Origin: Pirellulimonas nuda
GTDB lineage: Bacteria; Planctomycetota; Planctomycetia; Pirellulales; Lacipirellulaceae
Reading direction: 5' to 3'
NCBI RefSeq assembly: GCF_007750855.1
Contig: NZ_CP036291.1
Coordinates: forward strand, 6,422,905-6,486,904
Length of the DNA: 64,000 nucleotides
Both the position numbers and the translations under genes were made by a program. The notes beneath the pieces are model-generated. The model saw only the letters and a program-made list of their open reading frames with translations. It was not told the origin of the DNA and searched no databases. This document shows positions 25,287 to 33,884 of this stretch, piece after piece (the stretch's first letter is position 1; every line of letters starts with the position of its first letter).

Positions 25287-27518
25287 ATGACCTCGGCCAC
25301 GCAGAACGGCGCCGCGCCAACCGACCACACCCAGCGCCTGCTCCCCGTGCTGCAGGAGTACTGGGGCTACGACAGCTTCCGCCCGCTGCAGGCCGAGGCG
25401 ATGGGGTGCGTGCTCTCGGGTCGCGACTCGGTGGTGGTGCTGCCGACCGGCGGCGGCAAGAGCCTCTGTTTCCAGGCGCCGGCGCTGGCCATGGAGGGGC
25501 TCGCGGTGGTGGTGTCGCCGCTGATCTCGTTGATGAAGGACCAGGTAGACGCGCTCACGGCCGGCGGCGCGTCGGCGGCGTTCGTCAACAGCACGCTCAG
25601 CGCCGATGAACGCCGCGACGTGGCCGAGCGGGTCCGTTCGGGCGAGGTCAAGCTGCTGTACGCCGCGCCCGAGCGTTTGCTAGCGGCTCGCACGCTGGAG
25701 TTCTTGCAGTCGGTCAATGTTTCGTTGTTTGCGATCGACGAGGCGCACTGCATCAGCAGTTGGGGGCACGACTTCCGCCCGGAGTACCGCGGGCTGCGGA
25801 CGCTCAAGGAGCGTTTCCCCGGCGTCGGCATCCACGCCTACACGGCGACCGCCAGCGAGCAGGTCCGCCAAGACATCGCCCAGCAGTTGGGGCTGCAGGA
25901 CCCGGAGTTCCTCGTCGGCTCGTTCGACCGGCCGAACCTGCTGTACCGCGTACGCCACAGCCAAAACCGCTTCGGCGAGGTGTGCGATCTGGTCAACGCC
26001 CGCAAGGGGGACTCGGGGATCGTGTACTGCATCAGCCGCAAGGAGGTCGACGCCACCGCCGCGGCGCTGCGAGAGCTGGGGGTCCGCGCGGCGCCCTATC
26101 ACGCGGGGCTCTCGGACAGCGACCGGCAACGCAACCAAGACCGCTTCTTGAAGGAAGAGATCGACGTGGTGGTGGCCACCGTGGCGTTCGGCATGGGGAT
26201 CGACAAGTCGAACGTGCGGTACGTGATCCACGCCGGCATGCCCAAGAGCCTCGAGGCCTACCAGCAAGAGAGCGGACGCGCCGGGCGCGACGGCCTCGAC
26301 TCCGAGTGCACGCTGCTGTACCAGCCGCGCGACGCGATGACCTGGCGGCGGCTGATGGCCTCCAGCGGCGAGAACCACGACGGCGCCCTGGCGGCGCTGG
26401 CAGGCATGGAGGCGTACGCCTCTGGCGTGGTCTGCCGGCACCGCGCGCTCGTGGGGTACTTCGGGCAAGACCTGGGCAAGGACAACTGCGGCGCCTGCGA
26501 CATCTGCCTGGCGGAGGTCGACCTGATCGACGACCCGCTGGTCACCGCCCAGAAGATCGTCTCGTGCGTCGCCCGGCTCGAAGAGCGGTTCGGGGGCGAC
26601 TACACCGCCAAGGTGCTGGCCGGCTCACGCGAGCAGCGGATCGTCGACCAGGGGCACGACCGGCTCAGCACCCACGGGCTGCTCGAGGCAGACGGGGTGA
26701 AGGTGATCCGCGGCTGGATCGATCAGCTCATGGGCCAGGGCTACCTGGAGAAGGCGGGCGAGTTCGGCACGCTGGCGATCACCGCCACCGGCTGGTCGCT
26801 GCTCAAAGGAGAAGCCAGCCCCCGGCTTGCGCGGCCGGCCGTGAAGAAGGCCGCCAGGCGGGCCGCGTCGGGGGGCGCCGAGTTGTCGCCGGTCGACCAG
26901 GGGCTGTTCGAAGCGCTGCGGGCGCTCCGCATGCAGTTCGCCCGCGAGCGCGGGGCGCCGCCGTACGTGATCTTCGGAGACGCGGCGCTGCAAGACATGG
27001 CCCGCCAACGGCCGGGGTCGCTCGAGGCGTTTGCCGAGGTCAAAGGGGTGGGCCAAAAGAAGCTGGACGACTTCGGCGACGCGTTTGTCGAGGCCATCGT
27101 GGCCTACTGCTCTGAGCAGGGGCTGCCGGTGGAAGTCGAGGGGAGCGCTCCGGCGGCTGACGCCGAGGGCTCGCCTCGGCGCGCTGGCGAGCCGTCGGCG
27201 TCGGCCCCCGGAGTCAGCGCCAGCGCGCTGGCCGCGTTCAAGCACTTCCGCGAGAGGAGTTCGATGGAAGAGGTCGCGAAGCAGATGAACCGCGCCCGCT
27301 CAACCGTGGCCGGCTACCTGGGGGAGTTCCTCCGCCACGAGCAGGTGACCGACCCCTCGCCGTGGGTCGACCCCGAAACGGCCCGCCGGGTGGAGGCGGC
27401 CATCGAGGAGGTCGGCCTCAAGGGGCTCAGGCCGATCTACGAACAGCTTGGCGAAGAGGTGGACTACGAATCCATCAAGGTCGTGGCGACGTGCATCGCC
27501 AACCGCCAACATTCGTAG
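25287..27518 (+). CDS. recQ: ATP-dependent DNA helicase RecQ
   Basis: 743 residues. Superfamily 2 helicase motifs: Walker A in LPTGGGKSLCFQ (about 49-60), DEAH box in FAIDEAHCISSWGHDFRPEY (about 149-168), motif VI in QESGRAGRDGLDSECTLLY. Zinc-binding Cys residues follow in VCRHRALVGYF and DNCGACDICLAEV (about 382-412), then an RQC winged helix to about 510, an HRDC domain around 540-612 (FAEVKGVGQKKLDDFGDAFV), and a C-terminal helix-turn-helix domain around 645-740. Residues 621-644 are encoded by a family D palindrome inserted in frame in the linker before the last domain, an unusual insertion. RecQ unwinds forks and recombination intermediates. Confidence 0.97.
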   Translation: MTSATQNGAAPTDHTQRLLPVLQEYWGYDSFRPLQAEAMGCVLSGRDSVVVLPTGGGKSLCFQAPALAMEGLAVVVSPLISLMKDQVDALTAGGASAAFVNSTLSADERRDVAERVRSGEVKLLYAAPERLLAARTLEFLQSVNVSLFAIDEAHCISSWGHDFRPEYRGLRTLKERFPGVGIHAYTATASEQVRQDIAQQLGLQDPEFLVGSFDRPNLLYRVRHSQNRFGEVCDLVNARKGDSGIVYCISRKEVDATAAALRELGVRAAPYHAGLSDSDRQRNQDRFLKEEIDVVVATVAFGMGIDKSNVRYVIHAGMPKSLEAYQQESGRAGRDGLDSECTLLYQPRDAMTWRRLMASSGENHDGALAALAGMEAYASGVVCRHRALVGYFGQDLGKDNCGACDICLAEVDLIDDPLVTAQKIVSCVARLEERFGGDYTAKVLAGSREQRIVDQGHDRLSTHGLLEADGVKVIRGWIDQLMGQGYLEKAGEFGTLAITATGWSLLKGEASPRLARPAVKKAARRAASGGAELSPVDQGLFEALRALRMQFARERGAPPYVIFGDAALQDMARQRPGSLEAFAEVKGVGQKKLDDFGDAFVEAIVAYCSEQGLPVEVEGSAPAADAEGSPRRAGEPSASAPGVSASALAAFKHFRERSSMEEVAKQMNRARSTVAGYLGEFLRHEQVTDPSPWVDPETARRVEAAIEEVGLKGLRPIYEQLGEEVDYESIKVVATCIANRQHS
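27147..27218. repeat. Family D palindrome inside recQ
   Basis: The left arm contains CGGCGGCTGACGCCGAGGGC and the right arm its inverted copy GAGCCGTCGGCGTCGGCCCC, separated by about 10 bases. It is identical in layout to the intergenic copies at 19791-19893 and 28301-28418. The length is 72 bases, an exact multiple of three, and the frame stays open, encoding residues 621-644. Confidence 0.88.
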
Positions 27519-27549
27519 CCCAACGCATCAGCGCGGGGAGCGGCCGCGG

Positions 27550-28224
27550 TCACGCCGCCTGGCGCACCGCGGTGAACAGCCGGTCGAGCCGGCGGCGGCT
27601 GTTGCCCCAGTCGTACAACTGCCCGTCGATGTCGGCCTGGGCGCGTACCAGCGTGGCGGCCCCGTGACGGGCGATCAGGATCGTCATCCGGCCGGTCATG
27701 GTGAGCAGGTCGCAGGGGATCTCGGCCTGCAGCGTGCACGACTCGGGTGCTTGCTGCACGTCGCCCAACCGGCAGCCGGTGGAGGCTAGCGCGCACAGCA
27801 CGCCAACCAGCACGCGCCCCGGGGGCGCGGCGAATTGTTCGTCCCGATGGCGGCCCATCTTGAGGCCGAGCTTGGCGTTGATGGGCTGGGCGATCTTCAC
27901 CACCACGCTCGAGGGGACGCCGATCATGGGCTGCGTCACCGCGTCCATGATCTGCATGAACTTGTCGCCCGAGAGCCGCCCCTGGCCCTCCTGCGCGGCG
28001 CGGTCGATCCGCTGCCGCACTTCGGCGACCGCGGTCACCGCGGCGTAGTCGATCGACTGCGCCCAGTCGAAGCGGCCGGCGGGTTCCACGCCGGCCGGCT
28101 CGATCGGCGCGGGGTCGACGGGGGTCGGCTCGATCGGCCGCTGCGCGGACCGGGCCGCGACGCGCGTGCCACACTCGCCACAGAACTTGCCAGCAACGCT
28201 GGCGCCGCATTCGGTGCAGTACAT
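27550..28224 (-). CDS. Zinc-ribbon protein of unknown function
   Basis: 224 residues. The N-terminus is a zinc ribbon with two Cys pairs, MYCTECGASVAGKFCGECGT, followed by a proline-rich linker with three PIEP/VEPA-type repeats. The rest (about 50-224) is a soluble domain with VRQRIDRAAQEGQGRLSGDK and several short strands ending TAVRQAA. No enzymatic motif is evident. Such zinc-ribbon plus unknown-domain proteins are common in Planctomycetes and may bind nucleic acid or partner proteins. It is convergent with recQ, 31 bases apart. Confidence 0.78.
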   Translation of the reverse strand: MYCTECGASVAGKFCGECGTRVAARSAQRPIEPTPVDPAPIEPAGVEPAGRFDWAQSIDYAAVTAVAEVRQRIDRAAQEGQGRLSGDKFMQIMDAVTQPMIGVPSSVVVKIAQPINAKLGLKMGRHRDEQFAAPPGRVLVGVLCALASTGCRLGDVQQAPESCTLQAEIPCDLLTMTGRMTILIARHGAATLVRAQADIDGQLYDWGNSRRRLDRLFTAVRQAA

Positions 28225-28300
28225 GCCTCGTCCCTCGACCGACCCGAACCGAACCGCTGCGCGACGCGATCGGCGCAGCTACTTCAGTGGTATCGGTCCG

Positions 28301-28418
28301 GGCGAGCCGCCGGCGTCAGCCGACGGAGCGGATCTAGCAGGTTTTTACCCGGGGTGGGCGCTCGGTGGCACGCGCGTCGGCGTAACGCGCTCCGGCGGCT
28401 GACGCCGACGGCTCGCCT
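28301..28418. repeat. Family D inverted-arm repeat
   Basis: The left arm GGCGAGCCGCCGGCGTCAGC and the right arm, beginning at 28390 with CTCCGGCGGCTGACGCCGAC, are inverted copies separated by about 60 bases. The element ends 7 bases from the stop of the Gfo/Idh/MocA gene. Confidence 0.88.
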
Positions 28419-28425
28419 GAGGGGG

Positions 28426-29718
28426 TCACACCACCTCGGGCACGACGTAGGGCTCGCGGTATTGGCGCGTGAGCATGGCGTCGGCCTCGGGGTCGCCGAC
28501 GAACGTCTCCGTCTTGGGGTTGAACTCCAACCGGCGCCCTAGCCGGTACGAGATGTTCCCCAGGTGGGCCAGCGCGCTCGACGTGTGGGCGGTCTCCACG
28601 GGACCGTTTAGCGAGGACGCGTCGCGGCTGCGGACCGCGTCGATAAAGTTCTTGAAGTGGCGGCCGAGCGGGTCGCCCTCGCTGCCGGAGGGGCCAGGCT
28701 CGCGTTTGGCGCCGAGGAAGGTCTTGTAGCCGTTGTAGCCGTTGACGGCCAAGTAGCCCTCGGTGCCGTAGAACAGGTTGCCGACGCCGACCCCCTGCTC
28801 GTCGTTGGTGTCCCAGGGGCGGACCTCGAACTCGATCATCTTCTTGGCGTCACGGTACTTGAAGCAAGAAGAAAGCAGCTCCGGGGTCTCTTTGTCGTCG
28901 TCCCACAGGAACTTGCCCCCCATGGCCTGAACCTCGTCGGGGAGCCCGACGCCCAGGCCCCACAGGCACATGTCGGTCTCGTGGACCCCTTGGTTGGCGA
29001 CGTCGCCGTTGCCGTAGTCCCAGTGCCAGTGCCAGTTGTAGTGCACGTAGCGCTCGGAGTAGGGCCGCTCCTGCGCCGGGCCCTGCCACAGGTCCCAGTT
29101 CAGCGTCTTGGGGGGAGTGGCGTTGGGCTTGTTGCCGATCGACGGACGCCGGCGGTAGACCAGGCCCCGGGCCAGGTAGACGTCGCCGATCACCCCGTCG
29201 CGCATCTTCTGGACGGCTTCCTGCAGCGCCGGGTTGCTGCGCAGCTGCACGCCGTGCTGCACGATGCGGTCGTACCGCTTGGCCGCCTCGATCATCTTGC
29301 GGCCCTCGAACAGGTTGTGCGAGCCGGGCTTCTCGACGTACACGTCTTTGCCCGCCTGGCAGGCCCAGATCGTGGCCAGCGTGTGCCAGTGGTTCGGCGT
29401 GGCGACGCTCACCACGTCGACGTCCTTGCGGTCGTTCACCTTGCGGAGGTCGGTCTCGGTTGCCACCTTGCGGCCGTACTTCTTCTCGAAGTCTTCTGCG
29501 GCCTTGCGGAGCACTACCTCGTCTGGGTCGCAAAGAACCGCCACCTCGACCCCGGGGACCCTTTCGAGGTGCTCAACGTGCGTCCTCCCCCGTCCGTGCA
29601 GGCCCAGCACCGCGGCGCGGATGGTTGAGTTGGCGTCCGTACGGGCAGGGGCGGCGATGGCGGACGCGGCGACCGCGGCGGCGCTCGATTGCAGGAAAAC
29701 TCGGCGGGTAGCAGGCAT
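28426..29718 (-). CDS. Tat-exported Gfo/Idh/MocA family oxidoreductase
   Basis: 430 residues. The twin-arginine signal is at the N-terminus (TRRVFLQSSAAAVAASAIAA). The NAD(P)-binding Rossmann domain starts near residue 33 with AVLGLHGRGRTHVEHLERV and includes SVATPNHWHTLATIWACQA and DVYVEKPGSHNLFEGRKM, with the Lys of EKP as the usual catalytic or cofactor-positioning residue. The C-terminal domain has WHWHWDYGNGDVANQGVHET, typical of the planctomycete clade with a conserved His for sugar binding. Periplasmic export of this family, with a tightly bound cofactor, is a known planctomycete feature. The substrate is likely a sugar or inositol derivative. Confidence 0.93.
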   Translation of the reverse strand: MPATRRVFLQSSAAAVAASAIAAPARTDANSTIRAAVLGLHGRGRTHVEHLERVPGVEVAVLCDPDEVVLRKAAEDFEKKYGRKVATETDLRKVNDRKDVDVVSVATPNHWHTLATIWACQAGKDVYVEKPGSHNLFEGRKMIEAAKRYDRIVQHGVQLRSNPALQEAVQKMRDGVIGDVYLARGLVYRRRPSIGNKPNATPPKTLNWDLWQGPAQERPYSERYVHYNWHWHWDYGNGDVANQGVHETDMCLWGLGVGLPDEVQAMGGKFLWDDDKETPELLSSCFKYRDAKKMIEFEVRPWDTNDEQGVGVGNLFYGTEGYLAVNGYNGYKTFLGAKREPGPSGSEGDPLGRHFKNFIDAVRSRDASSLNGPVETAHTSSALAHLGNISYRLGRRLEFNPKTETFVGDPEADAMLTRQYREPYVVPEVV

Positions 29719-29802
29719 GGCATTGAAGAGGGTTGAAGAGTGAGTGAATCAGTGAGTGCGTGAGCCGGGTCGTCCCCGATACGACTCGCGCGGATTGCGT
29801 TG

Positions 29803-31809
29803 TTAGGCGCCTAGTAGGGCCGACGCGGCTGCGTGCGTTCCCCACGCCGCAACATACGCCAGCACGCTCATGTAGGCGAGCTGCAGCGCCGGCCAGGTCC
29901 ACGTCCCGGTCTCACGCCAGGTGACCGCTTGGGTCGGCAGGCACTGCATCGCCAGCACATAGAATACCAACAAACTCAGGCAGGTGGGAACATTGAAGGC
30001 GGGTCCCCCCCCGGGGCCGCGGGCGGCCCGCATCTTGGCCAGCAGCGAGGGCTGGTCGTCGGCGCCGTCGTCTCCCATGCCGTACAGCACCGACAGGGAC
30101 GAGACGATCGCCTCGCGGGCCGCGAACGAGCTGACCACGCCGATGCTCATCCGCCAGTCGAAGCCCAGCGGGTCGAACACGGGCTGGACAAACCGCCCGA
30201 TGGCGCCGGCAAACGACCGCTCGAGCTGGGCCTGGCCGATCAGGGCCTGGGCGGCGGGGTCGTCCCCCTGCTGGCGGAGCTGGGCGACCTGCGCCTGCAC
30301 CTCGGACGGCAGCTCTGACTCCGGCGTGCGGGGGAAGGTAGCCAGCGCCCACATCACCAGGCAGATCAGCAGGATGGTAGTCCCGGCGTTGCGGATGAAC
30401 GCCCACGCGCGGTCCATGGTCACCAGCAACGCGTCGCGGAGCGACGGGCGGCGGTAGTTGGGCAGCTCGATCACCAGCGGGCGGGGCTGGCCCTTGAGGA
30501 TCGTCTTGCGGAACACCCACGCCATGCCGAACGCCGCGGCCGCGCCCAGGGCGTAGCAGCCGGCGAACACCGCGGCCTGCGTCAGCGGGCTGCCGGGGAA
30601 CAGCAGCCCCACCATCAACGCGTACACAGGCACCCGCGCGCTGCAGGTCAGCAGCGGCAGCACCATGATCGTCACCAGCCGGTCGCGGCGGTCTTCGATC
30701 ACGCGGGAGGCCATGATCGCGGGGATCGCGCAGGCGTGGGCGGAGAGCATCGGCACAAACGCCTTGCCGGGCAGGCCCACACGCCGCATCAGCTTGTCCA
30801 TCACCAGCGACGCACGCGACAGGTAGCCGGAGTCCTCCAGCAACGCCAGCGCAAAGAACAGCAGACAGATCTGCGGCAAGAAGATCAGCATCCCGCCCAC
30901 GCCGCCGATCACGCCGTCTGCCACGAAGCTCTGCATCACACCCGGGGGCATCACCTGCTGGGTCCAGCCGCCGGCCCACGCGAACGCGGCGTCCATCCAG
31001 GCCATGGGGAACTGGGCCACCCAGAACACCAGCACGAAAAAGCCGGTCATCACCAGCGCAAACGCGCCCAGGCCGATCACCGGGTGGGTGAACAGCGTGT
31101 CGAGCGCGTCGGTCATGGCCGCCGCGCGGGGGCTCGTTTCGACGACCGACGCGCGGGTGACCCCTTCGGCCCAGTGGAAACGGGCGGTGTAGCCGCAGCC
31201 GCCGCAGGTGGTGCACGCGCAGGAGTGGGGCGCCGAGACCGGCACGGGGCGTTCGGCCAGCAGGGCCGTGATGGCGGACTGTAGTTCGGGGATCCCCGAG
31301 CCGGTGCGGGCAGAGACCGCCACGAGCGTGCAGCCAAGTTCTTGAGAGAGCTTCCGCAGGTCGATCCGCACGCCCAGCCGATCGGCCAGGTCGGTGAGGT
31401 TGAGCGCGACGATCGTCGGCAGACCGAGCTCCAGCGCCTGAGACACCAGCGGGAGGTTCCGCTCGAGGTTGGTGGAGTCGACCACCACCACCAGCGCGTC
31501 GGGCCGGGGGACGCGGGCCTCTTCGCCACGCAGCACGGCGACGGCGACGGCCTCGTCTGGCGACGACGGCTCGAGGCTGTAGACGCCGGGCAGGTCGATG
31601 AGCGTCGCGGGGGCGCCACCCAGCTCGATCCGCGCGCGGCGGTGCTCAACGGTGGTGCCGGGGAAGTTTGCCGTGTGGGCCCGCAGCCCGGTGAGCCGGT
31701 TGAAGAGCGAGGTCTTGCCGGCGTTGGGGTTGCCCAGCAGCGCTACGCACGGCAGCGCAGCCTGATCGACCACGGGGAGGGTGAGCGCCGGATCGGGCTT
31801 GGTAGACAT
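29803..31809 (-). CDS. feoB: Ferrous iron transport protein B
   Basis: 668 residues from the ATG at 31809. The N-terminal GTPase has G1 LLGNPNAGKTSLFNRLTG, G2 ANFPGTTVEHR, G3 LIDLPGVYSLEP and G4 ALNLTDLADR. The membrane part has about ten helices, with conserved LEDSGYLSRASLVMDKLMRR and FVPMLSAHACAIPAIM, the latter with the Cys thought to lie in the iron pathway. It imports Fe(II) across the inner membrane. A CACTTCGGCGYTA-type Cys cluster (CACTTCGGCG) lies between the GTPase and membrane parts and may bind a metal. The shorter than usual length is due to a compact C-terminus. It is preceded by feoA, 43 bases upstream. Confidence 0.95.
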   Translation of the reverse strand: MSTKPDPALTLPVVDQAALPCVALLGNPNAGKTSLFNRLTGLRAHTANFPGTTVEHRRARIELGGAPATLIDLPGVYSLEPSSPDEAVAVAVLRGEEARVPRPDALVVVVDSTNLERNLPLVSQALELGLPTIVALNLTDLADRLGVRIDLRKLSQELGCTLVAVSARTGSGIPELQSAITALLAERPVPVSAPHSCACTTCGGCGYTARFHWAEGVTRASVVETSPRAAAMTDALDTLFTHPVIGLGAFALVMTGFFVLVFWVAQFPMAWMDAAFAWAGGWTQQVMPPGVMQSFVADGVIGGVGGMLIFLPQICLLFFALALLEDSGYLSRASLVMDKLMRRVGLPGKAFVPMLSAHACAIPAIMASRVIEDRRDRLVTIMVLPLLTCSARVPVYALMVGLLFPGSPLTQAAVFAGCYALGAAAAFGMAWVFRKTILKGQPRPLVIELPNYRRPSLRDALLVTMDRAWAFIRNAGTTILLICLVMWALATFPRTPESELPSEVQAQVAQLRQQGDDPAAQALIGQAQLERSFAGAIGRFVQPVFDPLGFDWRMSIGVVSSFAAREAIVSSLSVLYGMGDDGADDQPSLLAKMRAARGPGGGPAFNVPTCLSLLVFYVLAMQCLPTQAVTWRETGTWTWPALQLAYMSVLAYVAAWGTHAAASALLGA

Positions 31810-31852
31810 GGCGCCAACGGGCAGCCGATTAAGGACCAGACGGGCGGCCGGC

Positions 31853-32104
31853 TCAGGCCGCGGGGACAACCGGCACGGCGGCCACCAGCACGGCGGCGGC
31901 CAGGTGCGACGCGACGCCGATCCGCGAACCGAGCACGCGTACGATCAACGGGTCGCTGGCCCGCATCACTTCAACCGATCGCCCCGCGCAGAGGCCAAGG
32001 GACTTCAGGCGAACCGCGTCGGACGCAGCGGCATCGACAGAAACCACGACCGCACGCCCCCCGCGGGGGAGCTGAGACATTGGGATCGATTCGGCTGGGG
32101 TCAT
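31853..32104 (-). CDS. feoA: Ferrous iron transport protein A
   Basis: 83 residues from the ATG at 32104 (an ATG at 32083 is also possible). This is an SH3-like domain: SLGLCAGRSVEVMRASDPLIVRV is the family core. FeoA supports FeoB, probably by contacting its cytoplasmic domain. It is first in the feoAB operon, with a Fur-like palindrome 32-48 bases upstream. The long open frame further upstream to 32383 is not coding. Confidence 0.88.
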   Translation of the reverse strand: MTPAESIPMSQLPRGGRAVVVSVDAAASDAVRLKSLGLCAGRSVEVMRASDPLIVRVLGSRIGVASHLAAAVLVAAVPVVPAA

Positions 32105-32135
32105 CTTGGCGGGAGGTGGAGTTGCTCGGGTGATT

Positions 32136-32152
32136 ATGAGACTCGTTCTCAA
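32136..32152 (-). promoter_or_regulatory. Fur-like operator upstream of feoAB
   Basis: On the minus strand the site reads TTGAGAACGAGTCTCAT, with TTGAGA and TCTCAT as nearly complementary arms around a 5-base centre. This matches the shape of Fur boxes (TGAGA-N-TCTCA). It lies in the right place to repress feoAB when iron is plentiful. Assignment to Fur is by pattern only. Confidence 0.68.
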
Positions 32153-32339
32153 GATGCACCAGAGTATACGAAGGGCCGACGCGGGCAGCAATCCCTGACG
32201 CACCCCGGCCTGCCGCCCCGGAGCGACCGGCAACGCGGCCAGAAAACCCAGGGAACAGGCGATCGGCAGGGATTCTCGAAGGATTATCGACCTACGCCGG
32301 GGGCAAAATCGAGCGTGGGGGCGCCGCTTGCAGCGCAGG

Positions 32340-32831
32340 TCAATCTGGAAGTTGCACAACGTACGACCCGGTGAACGCGACATCTGGTTCCTCCGGGCCC
32401 GAGACCTCGACGATCAAGTCGAGCTTGGCCTGGCGTTTGTCGAGCAGCATCTCGACGAAGTAGCCCATCAAATCGGCCGGAACCGGGTGGCAGCGGGCGA
32501 TGATCAGCGGGCTATCGACCGGCCGGCGGTACTTGATGGCGCTGCGCCGGGCGACGATCGAGGCCTGGTCTTGCAGCCCCATCGATCGAACTTGCAGGTA
32601 CGTGGCGCCCCAACCGGCGATCGTGCACAGGGCGTTCAGGCTCCCCGCGAAGGCCGTGCGGTGGTGGTTGCGGTTCTCCTCCAGGGGCATACCGATCACC
32701 AGCCCCTCGGCGCCCGCAGAGCGTACCCGCATCCCCATCCGGGCGGTCATGGGGATCTCTCGCTCGATCAGCGCCTGTAGCTCCGCGAGCTCGCCCGAGA
32801 GGGGGGGTGAAGAGTCTTCAGGTTCCACCAT
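32340..32831 (-). CDS. YiiD C-terminal-type thioesterase (hotdog fold)
   Basis: 163 residues. The core matches the YiiD_C thioesterase family: EIPMTARMGMRV, then ENRNHHRTAFAGSLNALCTI in the central helix, IVARRSAIKYRRPV and LMGYFVEMLLDKRQAKLDLI. These proteins are hotdog-fold enzymes predicted to hydrolyse acyl-CoA or similar thioesters; the substrate is not known. The acidic N-terminal 20 residues look flexible. It is on the same strand as feoAB, upstream, but separated by a region of about 235 bases holding the Fur-like site, so it is likely a separate unit. Confidence 0.88.
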   Translation of the reverse strand: MVEPEDSSPPLSGELAELQALIEREIPMTARMGMRVRSAGAEGLVIGMPLEENRNHHRTAFAGSLNALCTIAGWGATYLQVRSMGLQDQASIVARRSAIKYRRPVDSPLIIARCHPVPADLMGYFVEMLLDKRQAKLDLIVEVSGPEEPDVAFTGSYVVQLPD

Positions 32832-32922
32832 CGCGCCGTCCCAGATCGCTCAGAAAGCCAGTCCGGCCCTAATCTAGCCGATGGTGGGTCGAGGCTCTAG
32901 CTCGGGTCGATTACGGATGAAT

Positions 32923-33025
32923 GCCGCGAAAAGGCACAAGAAAACGCAAAGAGAAAGCCCGCGATGGCGGCAGGCGCCGCCATCGCGAGCTTCTTTTTTT
33001 GTGCTTCTTCGTGCCTTTTCGTGGC
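32923..33025. repeat. Family A inverted-arm repeat with short central hairpin
   Basis: The left arm begins GCCGCGAAAAGGCACAAG at 32923. The right arm ends GTGCCTTTTCGTGGC at 33025. In the centre, GCGATGGCGGC and GCCGCCATCGC form a perfect inner hairpin, followed by a run of T at 32994-33000. It ends 11 bases from the stop of the HAD phosphatase gene. Confidence 0.88.
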
Positions 33026-33035
33026 TATCCTTCCC

Positions 33036-33884
33036 TTAGGAATGCGCCGCGATCCACTCCTTCATGTCGTGCGGCGTGTCGTCCTCGCGGCGCATCGTGG
33101 GGAGCAGTTCCTGCATGAAGCGGTCGGCGTCGCACAGGTCGGCGACCGAGTCGACCACGTAGTCGGGCTGGTAGGCGAAGCGTTTCAGGTCGTCCCGCTT
33201 GGTGGTGCCGGTGAGCACCAGAACGGTGCGGTAGCCCATCTGTACGCCGCCGAGGATATCGGTCTCCATCGTGTCGCCGATCATGATGGTCTCGCTGGTG
33301 GCCATCCCCATCTCCTTGCGGGCGGTGCGCATCATCACGGGGCTCGGCTTGCCCACGCTAAACGCCTTGACCCCGGTGGCGACCTCGATCAGCGACACAA
33401 TCGCCCCGCAGCCGGGGCGGGTGCCGGTCATCGTGGGGCAGTTGGGGTCCAGGTTCGTAGCGATCAGCTTGGCGCCGTCCAGCACCATCTGCACGGCCTG
33501 CTCGAGCATCTCGAAGCTGAGCGTACGGCCCTCGCCCACCACCACGTAGTCCGGATTCTTATCGACGATGGCGTAGCCGTTGGAGTGCAGCGCGTTGAGC
33601 AGCCCCCCCTCGCCGATGACGTAGGCGGTGCCGTCTGGCTTCTGCATCGCCAGGAAACGGGCGGTGGCCATGGCGCAGGTGAAGATGTGCTCCTCGCCCG
33701 CCGGGATGCCCATCCGGCTGAGCTTCATGGCCACGTCGCGGCGGGTGCGTTGGCTGTTGTTGGTGAGGAACAAGAAGGGGACGTCCCACTTCTGCAGCAT
33801 CGAGATGAACTCGATCGCTCCGGGGATCGGCTGGCTGCTGCGGTACACCACGCCGTCCATGTCAATCAAAATGCCTCGACGCAT
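33036..33884 (-). CDS. HAD-IIA family hydrolase (NagD-like phosphatase)
   Basis: 282 residues from the ATG at 33884, preceded by a GAGG ribosome site. The open frame upstream to 34064 reads like non-coding DNA. Motif I is LIDMDGVVYRSSQPIPGA, motif II is FLTNNSQRTR, motif III is SVGKPSPVMMR, and motif IV is MIGDTMETDILGG, which is the full HAD-IIA set with a C2B cap. Relatives act as nucleotide or sugar phosphatases (NagD on UMP, others on 4-nitrophenyl phosphate). The physiological substrate here is unknown. Confidence 0.93.
   Translation of the reverse strand: MRRGILIDMDGVVYRSSQPIPGAIEFISMLQKWDVPFLFLTNNSQRTRRDVAMKLSRMGIPAGEEHIFTCAMATARFLAMQKPDGTAYVIGEGGLLNALHSNGYAIVDKNPDYVVVGEGRTLSFEMLEQAVQMVLDGAKLIATNLDPNCPTMTGTRPGCGAIVSLIEVATGVKAFSVGKPSPVMMRTARKEMGMATSETIMIGDTMETDILGGVQMGYRTVLVLTGTTKRDDLKRFAYQPDYVVDSVADLCDADRFMQELLPTMRREDDTPHDMKEWIAAHS

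Noticed and set aside
24920-25330. 136-codon open frame upstream of recQ on the minus strand
   Set aside because: It crosses the family E palindrome and the recQ start, and is Arg/Pro/Ala-rich with no protein-like pattern.
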